This document shows positions 1 through 4,783 of a stretch of DNA of 5,275 nucleotides, piece after piece. The DNA lies in the NCBI GenBank assembly GCA_013002375.1, contig JABDJW010000147.1, forward strand, positions 1-5,275, in the 5' to 3' direction. The position numbers were made by a program, and so were the translations under genes. The notes beneath the pieces are model-generated. The model was given only the letters and a program-made list of their open reading frames with translations, ran no database searches and had not been told where the DNA came from. Positions within the stretch are counted from its first letter, which is position 1, and each line of letters starts with the position of its first letter. This DNA comes from Acidimicrobiales bacterium (lineage in GTDB: Bacteria > Actinomycetota > Acidimicrobiia > Acidimicrobiales > SHLQ01).

Positions 1-161
1 GGACAGCGCCCTGGCGTCGCAAACGACGAAGTCGTTTGAACAACAGGGACGAGCGAGCGGGACAGCGCCCTGGCGTCGCAAACGACGAAGTCGTTTGAAC
101 AACAGGGACGAGCGAGCGGGACAGCGCCCTGGCGTCGCAAACGACGAAGTCGTTTGAACAA
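1..161. repeat. 59-bp perfect tandem repeat array, about 2.7 copies in the window
   Basis: Copies start at 1, 60 and 119. The first two are complete and identical base for base; the third matches for 43 bases (119-161) and then gives way to unique sequence. The array starts at the window edge, so it probably extends to the left. Each unit holds an 8-bp inverted repeat with a GAA centre (CAAACGAC / GTCGTTTG, 20-27 and 31-38 in copy 1). An outer pair CCCTG/CAGGG (9-13 and 44-48) brackets it in copies 1 and 2. A competing hairpin CGTCG-CAAA-CGACG (15-28) overlaps the inner stem, so two structures are mutually exclusive. No T-run follows the stems, so they do not look like intrinsic terminators. 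There are no variable spacers. The function is unknown; a dispersed intergenic repeat family or the repeat-encoded tail of an upstream gene are both possible. Confidence 0.97.
2..157 (+). other. Possible 3' end of an upstream CDS encoded by the repeat array
   Basis: Frame 2 is open from the left edge to the TGA at 155-157, crossing all three repeat copies. Because 59 is one less than a multiple of three, each unit is read in a different frame. The last segment reads DERAGQRPGVANDEVV before the stop, and unit identity ends only four bases after that stop. If a + strand gene enters from the left in this frame, the array would supply its last ~51 residues. If it enters in frame 1 it would end at 37-39, and in frame 3 at 96-98. 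No start codon or recognisable domain is visible, so this may be purely non-coding sequence that happens to be open. Confidence 0.25.
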
Positions 162-371
162 AACTGTCACACCCCCTCGTCATGATGGGATCGTGAGCAT
201 GGGTGGCCAAAAGTCGTCCCGGACCGGTAGCGTCAAGGGGTCTGTTTCCGCGAGAGCGGCACAGATGCCAGAGCAGCGTCGGTTCGGTCCACCGACCAGA
301 CCACCGTTGCACACCCTGCTCCGAAATCCGGGGCCCCGTCTCGTGCGGGACCAAAGGGAAGGAACCCGTAC
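162..371 (+). promoter_or_regulatory. rpsF leader region with a candidate hairpin
   Basis: This is about 210 bp without a convincing gene between the repeat array and rpsF. It contains a 6-bp perfect stem, GTCGGT (278-283) pairing with ACCGAC (291-296) around a 7-nt loop, and a weaker CCCG/CGGG stem (335-338 with 346-349) just before the ribosome binding site. In many bacteria rpsF leaders carry an RNA element bound by the bS6:bS18 pair for autoregulation. The position fits such an element, but I cannot match its conserved core by eye. The promoter must lie in or left of this region; I see no convincing -10/-35 pair. Confidence 0.35.
359..363 (+). promoter_or_regulatory. Ribosome binding site of rpsF
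   Basis: AAGGA lies 8 nt before the ATG at 372 within a purine-rich run (353-364). It fixes the rpsF start at 372 and disfavours the open frames that begin further upstream. Confidence 0.8.
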
Positions 372-725
372 ATGATTCGTGTGTACGAACTGATGATCAT
401 CTTTGACGGCGACGTCCCCGACGCCGACGTCCAAGCTCAGCTCACCAAGGTCGATGCAACCGTCGTGGCCGGTGGCGGCAAGGTTGCCACGACCGATCAC
501 TGGGGCAAGCGACGCTTCGCGTACGAGATCAACCACAAGTGGGAAGGTACCTACGTGGTGCTCGAGATCGTGACCGAAGCTCGCGATCTGCACGACGTCG
601 AGCGCATGTTGCGCCTCGCGGATGAAGTTGTCCGCCACAAGTTGATGCGTCTCCCCGACGACGAGGCCACCCGCCGTGGCCTCCTGGGCGACGCCCCGGC
701 AGCCGCGACCGCGGCCGCAGAATAG
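372..725 (+). CDS. rpsF: 30S ribosomal protein bS6
   Basis: bS6 binds the central domain of 16S rRNA on the 30S platform as a pair with bS18. The 117-residue product has the family's ferredoxin-like pattern: an N-terminal strand MIRVYELMIIF, the signature WGKRRFAYEI at residues 44-53, a strand GTYVVLEI (59-66), and the C-terminal helix-strand VERMLRLADEVVRHKLMRL (76-94). Residues 95-117 form a short Ala-rich tail ending in Glu, longer than the minimal family core. The ATG at 372 is supported by AAGGA 8 nt upstream. It is the first gene of the rpsF-ssb-rpsR-rplI cluster; its TAG (723-725) overlaps the Shine-Dalgarno sequence of ssb, which suggests translational coupling. Its partner bS18 is encoded two genes downstream. 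Confidence 0.97.
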   Translation: MIRVYELMIIFDGDVPDADVQAQLTKVDATVVAGGGKVATTDHWGKRRFAYEINHKWEGTYVVLEIVTEARDLHDVERMLRLADEVVRHKLMRLPDDEATRRGLLGDAPAAATAAAE

Positions 726-735
726 GAGCACGAAC

Positions 736-1188
736 ATGGCGTTCGACAACACCGTCACCGTCGTGGGTAATGTCACCCGCGATCCAGAACTTCGCTACAC
801 CTCGGGCGGCGCCGCCGTCACCTCGTTCGGTGTGGCTTGGAATCAGAAGGGCCGCGACGGCCAAGAGGACAAGGTCTCGTTCTTCGATGTCACCTGCTGG
901 CGGCAGCTGGCCGAGAACGTGAGCGAATCCATCACCAAGGGCGCGCGAGTGGTGGTCTACGGCCGCCTCGAGCAGCGCTCCTGGCAGACCCAGGAGGGCG
1001 ACAAGCGCTCCAAGGTCGAGATCATCGCCGACGATGTCGCCCCCAGCCTCAAATGGGCCTCGGCCGAGATCACCCGCAACGAATTCCGGGGCGGCGGCGA
1101 TTCCATGGGCGGTGGCGCGTCAGGGGGCGCTCCTCGTCCCGTCGCCAACGCCCCGTCCGACTACAACCTCGATGAGGAGCCCTTCTAA
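736..1188 (+). CDS. ssb: Single-stranded DNA-binding protein
   Basis: SSB coats single-stranded DNA at replication forks and during repair, normally as a tetramer, and recruits partner proteins through its acidic C-terminal tip. The 150-residue product has the OB-fold at about residues 4-109, with GNVTRDPELRYT (11-22), the FFDVTCW strand (49-55) and GRLEQRSWQ (76-84). W54 and W83 are candidates for base stacking. Residues 115-143 form a Gly/Pro/Ser linker and the protein ends LDEEPF, an acidic tip of the usual DDxPF kind. The start at 736 is chosen because AGGAG (724-728) lies 7 nt upstream and the OB-fold begins immediately; in-frame starts further left fall inside rpsF. Its TAA overlaps the ATG of rpsR by one base. 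There is one cysteine (C54 neighbourhood, in TCW) and no sign of truncation. Confidence 0.97.
   Translation: MAFDNTVTVVGNVTRDPELRYTSGGAAVTSFGVAWNQKGRDGQEDKVSFFDVTCWRQLAENVSESITKGARVVVYGRLEQRSWQTQEGDKRSKVEIIADDVAPSLKWASAEITRNEFRGGGDSMGGGASGGAPRPVANAPSDYNLDEEPF
1174..1179 (+). promoter_or_regulatory. rpsR ribosome binding site inside the ssb tip codons
   Basis: GAGGAG sits 8 nt before the rpsR ATG at 1188. The same bases are the two Glu codons of the SSB C-terminal tip (DEEPF), so one hexamer serves both the SSB partner-binding tail and rpsR translation initiation. Confidence 0.8.
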
Positions 1189-1673
1189 TGGCGAAACCAC
1201 AGCAAAAGCGCGGCAAATCAAAAGACGGCGGACGTCGGACCAAGAAGCGGATCAGTCCGCTGACCGAGGAGCAGATCACGTACGTCGACTACAAAGACGT
1301 CAACCTGCTCAAGAAGTTCACCTCGGAACGAGCCAAGATGCGGGCGCGCCGGGTCACCGGCAACAACGTGCAACAGCAGCGCAAGGTCGTCATCGCGATC
1401 AAGAACGCTCGTGAGATGGCACTCCTGCCCTACGCCAGCCGGGTCACAACCCAGCGCGGCCAGCGAGGCGACCGCGATCGTGGCGGCCGAGCATCGGGTC
1501 CGCCGCCGCGTCCGTCGGCACCGCCGCCGGGCTCCGCTGACGAGGCCGGCACCGAAGAAGAGAACTTCGACCTACCCGAAAACGTCACGGTCGACGCCAA
1601 CACCGAGGGACGCGGCGCCGAAGCTCCGGCTGCTGCCGAATCGACCGCCACCGCGGAGGAGGCAACCGAATGA
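1188..1673 (+). CDS. rpsR: 30S ribosomal protein bS18, cysteine-free, with a long acidic C-terminal extension
   Basis: bS18 pairs with bS6 on the 30S platform. The conserved core covers about residues 27-84: TYVDYKDVNLLKKFTSER (31-48), MRARRVTGNN (51-60) and the final helix IKNAREMALLPY (71-82). Family members are usually about 75-90 residues; this one has 161. The zinc-ligand positions of the C+ form (a CxxC before the DYKD segment, and Cys/His after RRVTG) are replaced here by ISPL and NNVQQQ, and the protein has no cysteine, so it is a C- (zinc-independent) type. Residues 85-104 are RG-rich, 105-114 Pro-rich, and 118-161 carry 14 Asp/Glu against one Arg, probably disordered. The extension is in frame with no break and ends with the rplI ribosome binding site, so it is unlikely to be a sequencing artefact. 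The ATG overlaps the ssb TAA; the TGA overlaps the rplI ATG by 4 bp. Confidence 0.93.
   Translation: MAKPQQKRGKSKDGGRRTKKRISPLTEEQITYVDYKDVNLLKKFTSERAKMRARRVTGNNVQQQRKVVIAIKNAREMALLPYASRVTTQRGQRGDRDRGGRASGPPPRPSAPPPGSADEAGTEEENFDLPENVTVDANTEGRGAEAPAAAESTATAEEATE
1655..1662 (+). promoter_or_regulatory. Ribosome binding site of rplI
   Basis: GGAGGAGG lies 7 nt before the ATG at 1670, inside the last codons of rpsR. It is the strongest Shine-Dalgarno sequence in the window. With the ATGA overlap it indicates coupled translation of rpsR and rplI, and it fixes the rplI start. Confidence 0.85.
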
Positions 1674-2113
1674 AGCTGATTCTGCGCACCGATGTCGACG
1701 GTGTGGGCCGCAAGGGCGATCTGGTCGACGTGAGCGCCGGGTACGCCCGTAACTACCTGGTGCCGAAGGGGCTGGCCATGAAGTCGACCCCCGGCGCCGA
1801 AGAGCAGGCCGAAGCCATGCGCCGCACCCGTGCGTTGCGCAATGCCGAGGATCGCTCCGAAGCAGAGGAGCTGGCCACCCGTTTGGTCCCGATGGTGTTC
1901 ACCATCGGCGCCCGGGCATCGGACGAGGGCACCTTGTTCGGTTCGGTCAGCCTGGCCGACATCATCGCCGCGGTCGAAGAACAAGCCGGCGCCGTGCTGG
2001 CTCAGGCCGATTTGGACGGCGAGAACATCAAGGATCTCGGGTCGCACCAGATCATGGTGAACCCGCATCCTGAGGTGAGTTTCCCGATCACGGTCGAGGT
2101 CGTGGCCGTCTAA
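1670..2113 (+). CDS. rplI: 50S ribosomal protein bL9
   Basis: bL9 binds 23S rRNA near the base of the L1 stalk and extends from the ribosome surface, helping to maintain reading frame. The 147-residue product is of normal length. The N-terminal rRNA-binding domain carries the family signature, seen as GRKGDLVDVSAGYARNYLVP at residues 13-32. A charged connecting helix follows at about 42-70 (EEQAEAMRRTRALRNAEDRSEAEEL). The C-terminal domain has EGTLFGSVS (86-94) and the end IMVNPHPEVSFPITVEVV. The start is set by the GGAGGAGG site and the ATGA overlap with rpsR. It is the last gene of the tight cluster; a 240-bp gap separates it from dnaB, so dnaB may have its own promoter in addition to read-through. 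Confidence 0.97.
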   Translation: MKLILRTDVDGVGRKGDLVDVSAGYARNYLVPKGLAMKSTPGAEEQAEAMRRTRALRNAEDRSEAEELATRLVPMVFTIGARASDEGTLFGSVSLADIIAAVEEQAGAVLAQADLDGENIKDLGSHQIMVNPHPEVSFPITVEVVAV

Positions 2114-2353
2114 CCGGCACGGGCACCGGCCACTTCCCCAAACCCGCGCAATCTGTGTCCCCAAGCTATCCACAGGGGGCCCAGGTTGAGCGCGCCCCAA
2201 AATGAAAAGGGCATGCCGATGTTTTCCACACAATCCAGCGGTTTTCCACAGGGTGCGTCCCCAGGTTTTGAGCGAAATCCCCGCATTTTTGCCCGAAATC
2301 CTCAGGGTTGTCCTCTAGCCCCCCACAGCGCGGTTCGACGAGGCTAGGGCGCG
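2114..2353 (+). promoter_or_regulatory. rplI-dnaB intergenic region with DnaA-box-like cluster
   Basis: This 240-bp gap contains three 9-mers in the same orientation that resemble DnaA boxes: CTATCCACA (2166-2174, one mismatch to TTATCCACA), TTTTCCACA (2222-2230) and TTTTCCACA (2242-2250). The last two fit the relaxed E. coli consensus TTWTNCACA fully and start exactly 20 bp apart. A weaker TTGTCCTCT occurs at 2308-2316. Boxes 1 and 3 begin similar modules, TCCACAGGG then CCCAGGTT(TT)GAGCG, at 2169-2192 and 2245-2274. GCGAAATCC-type motifs repeat at 2273-2280 and 2294-2301. Poly-T stretches make this the most T-rich part of the window. No clear TANNNT -10 is visible. It may be a DnaA-responsive dnaB control region or part of a replication origin; neither can be settled here. 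Confidence 0.5.
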
Positions 2354-3730
2354 ATGTCAGATCACTTTTCCGACGGCCCGTCCGACTACGACGAGCCAAC
2401 CGAGCCGACCCACCGAGTGCCGCCCCACAATCTCGAGGCCGAAGAATCCCTGCTCGGTGCCATGTTGTTGTCGCGTGACGCGATCGCCGACGCCTTCGAG
2501 TTGGTGGCCGCCGACCACTTCTACAAACCGGCGCACGCCCACATCTTCGATGCCGTCACCACCCTGTACGCAGCCGGGGAGCCGGTCGATCCGGTCACGG
2601 TGGCCGAGGAACTCGATCGCGCCGGCCTGCTCGACGCCCTCGGCGGCTCGGCCGCACTGGTCTCGATGCAGGCCTACACGCCGGCGACGTCGAGCGCGCC
2701 CCGCTACGCCCGCATCGTGCACGAGCACGCCATGTTGCGGAGCTTGATCAGCACCGCCGGCGAGATCGCCGAGATCGGCTACAGCCGACCCGACGATGTC
2801 ATCAAAGCCATCGACGACGCCGAGACCCGCATCTACAACGTGGCGCAGGGCCGGGTGAAGGACACCCTGGCCCCGATCTCCGACCTGCTCGACGCGAGCC
2901 TCGATCACATCGAGGCGATCTACGAGCGGGGCGAGGCCATCACCGGCACGCCGACCGGGTTCACTGACCTCGACGATCTGCTCTCGGGCCTCCAGCCCAG
3001 TGCGCTCTACGTTGTCGGCGCCCGCCCCGCCATGGGCAAGACCAGCTTCGCGCTGGGCATGGCGGCGCAGGCGGCGATGGCGTCGACCAAACCGACGCTG
3101 ATCTTCTCGCTGGAGATGAGCCAGCTCGAGCTCACCCAACGCCTGCTCACCGCCGAAGCCCGGGTCGACGCCAAGAACCTCCGCGACGGCAAGCTCACCG
3201 AAGCGGACTGGTCGAAGATCGGTCACGGGGTCGGCCGCTTGGCCGAAGCCCCGATCTGGATCGACGACAATCCCCACACCACGGTCATGGAGATCCGCGC
3301 CAAGGCCCGACGGCTCAAGAGCAGGGTCGGCGAGCTCGGGCTCGTCGTGATCGACTATCTCCAGCTCATGACCGGCCGCAACGGCGCCGAGAGCCGCCAG
3401 GTCGAGGTGGCCGAGATCTCGCGAGGGCTGAAGATCCTGGCCCGCGAGATCGAAGCGCCGGTCGTGGCGCTGTCCCAGCTGTCCCGAAGCCTCGAATCTC
3501 GGCAGGACAAGCGCCCGATGCTGGCCGACCTACGCGAATCGGGCTCGATCGAGCAGGATGCCGACGTCGTGATGTTCATCTATCGCGACGAGGTCTACGA
3601 TCCCGAATCCACCGATGTCGGCACCGCCGAGATCATCGTCGCCAAGCACCGATCCGGGCCGACCGGTACCGTCCGGCTCGCGTTCTTGCCCCACTACACC
3701 CGCTTCGCCAACATGGCGCGGGCCGGTTAG
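2354..3730 (+). CDS. dnaB: Replicative DNA helicase DnaB
   Basis: DnaB is the hexameric 5'-3' helicase that unwinds DNA at the replication fork and binds primase through its N-terminal domain. The 458-residue product has an acidic leader (1-20), the N-terminal domain starting RVPPHNLEAEESLLGAML (about 21-120), a linker, and a RecA-like domain at about 195-455. Visible motifs are Walker A GARPAMGKTS (222-231), the catalytic-Glu strand FSLEMS (251-256, E254), Walker B VVIDYLQLM (331-339, D334), the SQLSR motif (374-378, Q375), DLRESGSIEQDAD (392-404) and the arginine-finger segment KHRSGPTG (431-438). The length is normal and uninterrupted: there is no intein at Walker A or at the SQLSR/DLRESG region. 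The ATG at 2354 is preceded by GAGG at 2340-2343 (10 nt) and AGGG at 2346-2349 (4 nt). The stop overlaps the convergent gene's stop. Confidence 0.98.
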   Translation: MSDHFSDGPSDYDEPTEPTHRVPPHNLEAEESLLGAMLLSRDAIADAFELVAADHFYKPAHAHIFDAVTTLYAAGEPVDPVTVAEELDRAGLLDALGGSAALVSMQAYTPATSSAPRYARIVHEHAMLRSLISTAGEIAEIGYSRPDDVIKAIDDAETRIYNVAQGRVKDTLAPISDLLDASLDHIEAIYERGEAITGTPTGFTDLDDLLSGLQPSALYVVGARPAMGKTSFALGMAAQAAMASTKPTLIFSLEMSQLELTQRLLTAEARVDAKNLRDGKLTEADWSKIGHGVGRLAEAPIWIDDNPHTTVMEIRAKARRLKSRVGELGLVVIDYLQLMTGRNGAESRQVEVAEISRGLKILAREIEAPVVALSQLSRSLESRQDKRPMLADLRESGSIEQDADVVMFIYRDEVYDPESTDVGTAEIIVAKHRSGPTGTVRLAFLPHYTRFANMARAG

Positions 3731-4536
3731 TCGAAGACCTCTTCGGTCACCGATGCGAAATCGGCTTCCTCGACCGTCGTGCGAATCCTCGAGGCCTTTC
3801 GGGTCTCGACCAAGCCATCGGCGAATTCGTAGCGCGCCCGATCCAGCGCCCCGGTTTCATCGTCGAAGCACACCTCGCCCCGCAGCCCGAACGGTTGCGT
3901 GCCGGGGTCCTGCAGCATGACGAGCTGCCAACAGTCGTCGCGGTAGCTGGCGACGTAGCCCGGCGGCTCGCTGGCCAGCACCGATCGCATCGCGGCCAAC
4001 TCGGTGTCGACGAACGTCTGGTAGTCGAGCGCCTCGACATCGGGATTGCAGAACCGCTCGCCGGTCGACCAGTCACACTCCACCGCTCGCCCATCGGCGA
4101 TCCCGGTGATCGCGCCGAACTCGGCCACCATGCGGGTCGGCGGCTTCTGGACCAACAGCGCCTCCGAGGTCCGCTCCGAATCACCCCGCACCCGAGTGAC
4201 CTCGTACTCCACCGCGACCTCGATCCCGCGCCAGCGACGCCACGCGTTCAGGAACTCGGCGGCATCGGCCAGCCGGGCCTCGGCCGCTTCCGCTGGTTCG
4301 GAGGTCGGCGTCGGGGCGAACAACGGGGACGAAGGCTCGCCCGGGTCGTCATCACCGAATCGGCCCCAGGCGACGGCCAGGACGAGCCCGACGACGACGC
4401 CGACGACGACGGCCAGTACCGCGGGGAGCAGCAGGCTGAAGGCACTCGGCTCGGTCGCGGCCGCACCATCCGATGCATCGATCGGGTCGAGATCGTCCGC
4501 CGGGTCGGAGTCGGCCACCGGGTCGAGATCGTCCAC
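3727..4536 (-). CDS. Single-pass membrane protein with a four-cysteine extracytoplasmic domain, function unknown
   Basis: I do not recognise the family with confidence. The 269-residue product has an acidic N-terminus (1-30, no Lys or Arg), one strongly hydrophobic membrane segment (about 34-57, FSLLLPAVLAVVVG... ), a Pro/Ser/Glu linker (62-88) and a C-terminal domain (about 90-269). That domain contains EVAVEYEVTRVRGDSERTSE, then LLVQKPPTRMVAEFGAITG, and four cysteines (C154, C163, C202, C223), suited to two disulfides outside the membrane. The 'strand, drug-like QKPPxRM, then strand' pattern recalls LolA/LppX-like lipid-carrier folds, which is a guess from motif flavour only. The start is GTG at 4536; the next in-frame ATG is at residue 136, and AAGG lies 7 nt upstream. 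Its TAA (3727-3729) shares two bases with the dnaB TAG. It is transcribed toward dnaB and probably from its own promoter. Confidence 0.85.
   Translation of the reverse strand: MDDLDPVADSDPADDLDPIDASDGAAATEPSAFSLLLPAVLAVVVGVVVGLVLAVAWGRFGDDDPGEPSSPLFAPTPTSEPAEAAEARLADAAEFLNAWRRWRGIEVAVEYEVTRVRGDSERTSEALLVQKPPTRMVAEFGAITGIADGRAVECDWSTGERFCNPDVEALDYQTFVDTELAAMRSVLASEPPGYVASYRDDCWQLVMLQDPGTQPFGLRGEVCFDDETGALDRARYEFADGLVETRKASRIRTTVEEADFASVTEEVFD
3732..3745. terminator. Weak candidate two-way terminator hairpin
   Basis: CGAAGA (3732-3737) and TCTTCG (3740-3745) form a perfect inverted repeat with a CC centre, one base after the dnaB stop and within the last codons of the convergent gene. It could form a small hairpin on either transcript. 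It has no T-run on either side and the loop is minimal, so a role in termination is only suggested by position between convergent genes that have no spacer. Confidence 0.25.
4483..4536 (-). repeat. Three 18-bp repeats encoding an acidic hexapeptide
   Basis: Three tandem 18-bp units (4519-4536, 4501-4518, 4483-4500 in reading order) begin at the start codon of the membrane protein gene. They encode (M/V)DDLDP, VADSDP and ADDLDP, followed by a degenerate IDASDG. The outer two units share 16 identical bases (4483-4498 and 4519-4534). The second unit also begins with GTG, so a start six codons later is possible. Such units are prone to copy-number change, which would alter the length of the acidic cytoplasmic tail. 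Confidence 0.8.
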
Positions 4537-4542
4537 CGAGCA

Positions 4543-4548
4543 ACCTTA
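4543..4548 (-). promoter_or_regulatory. Candidate -10 element giving a leaderless transcript
   Basis: Read on the - strand, TAAGGT fits the actinobacterial TANNNT -10 pattern and ends 6 nt before the GTG at 4536. That spacing would place transcription start at or next to the start codon, the typical arrangement of leaderless mRNAs in these bacteria. The AAGG inside it could alternatively act as a weak Shine-Dalgarno sequence, so the two readings compete. Confidence 0.45.
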
Positions 4549-4566
4549 GACCGCCGCCAGCGCAAC

Positions 4567-4584
4567 ACCGATCGTTCGATCGGT
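4567..4584. promoter_or_regulatory. Perfect 8-bp inverted repeat, candidate operator
   Basis: ACCGATCG-TT-CGATCGGT is perfectly symmetric apart from its 2-bp centre. If transcription of the membrane protein gene starts at 4536, the palindrome spans about -31 to -48 and covers the -35 position. This is a typical place for a dimeric repressor or an activator to bind. The short centre makes it a better protein-binding site than an RNA hairpin. No regulator gene is visible in the window. Confidence 0.5.
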
Positions 4585-4783
4585 CTTCGGCGGGGGGTTG
4601 GGGAGGGCGAGAGTTGCGAGCGCCAGCACCCTGGAAAAGCGCTGAGGCGATGCGTTGGAGGGGTGCAACTCCCGCCCTGTCTCCCCGGCCGGGAAGGGCG
4701 AATTCCCGACAATGTGGTTATCGACACCCAGACGGGTGGCTTGAGAAATTTCTTCGCCGATTTCGCGGCTGCCCAATCGGGGG
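4585..4783. other. Gene-free, structured intergenic stretch
   Basis: With the promoter region this makes a 247-bp gap between the phosphatase stop and the membrane protein start. No frame in it looks coding. It contains CCCGGCCGGG (4684-4693, 10-bp palindrome), CGCCCT/AGGGCG (4673-4678 with 4695-4700) enclosing it, GGGAA/TTCCC (4691-4695 with 4703-4707), ACCC/GGGT around 4727-4738, and AGAAATTTCT (4744-4753, 10-bp palindrome). Several of these exclude each other. I could not match the stretch to a known riboswitch or small RNA. Confidence 0.5.
4757..4780 (-). terminator. Weak candidate terminator of the phosphatase gene
   Basis: CCGATT (4757-4762) pairs with AATCGG (4775-4780) around a 12-nt loop. 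On the - strand the hairpin begins 3 nt after the phosphatase stop and is followed by an A/T-rich AGAAATTTCT stretch. The U-run is short and broken, so this is only a possible intrinsic terminator. Confidence 0.3.

Noticed and set aside
1..161. CRISPR array
   Set aside because: The whole 59-bp unit is repeated with no variable spacers between copies.
228..233. TAGCGT as the -10 of rpsF
   Set aside because: It fits TANNNT but has no -35 at suitable spacing, and such hexamers are common by chance.
154..375. Small + strand gene starting TTG in the last repeat copy
   Set aside because: No ribosome binding site, low-complexity Arg/Pro-rich composition, and it overlaps the well-supported rpsF start.
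180..776. 198-codon open frame on the - strand over rpsF
   Set aside because: It lies antisense to a conserved ribosomal gene; long antisense frames are expected from high GC at third codon positions.
2102..2133. Terminator after rplI (GTGGCCG/CGGCCAC)
   Set aside because: The stem overlaps the stop codon, has an 18-nt loop and no T-run.
1430..2233. 267-codon open frame on the - strand over rpsR and rplI
   Set aside because: Antisense to two conserved genes, no domain recognisable in the translation.
2357..3277. 306-codon open frame on the - strand over dnaB
   Set aside because: Its translation is the Val/Gly/Asp-rich mirror of dnaB codons, a GC artefact.
3017..3550. Intein or insertion in dnaB
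   Set aside because: Walker A through DLRESG is contiguous and of normal length.
4585..4783. Cobalamin or other known riboswitch
   Set aside because: Fragments such as GCCGGGAAGG recall parts of a cobalamin element, but the ordered conserved core is absent and the gene downstream offers no support.
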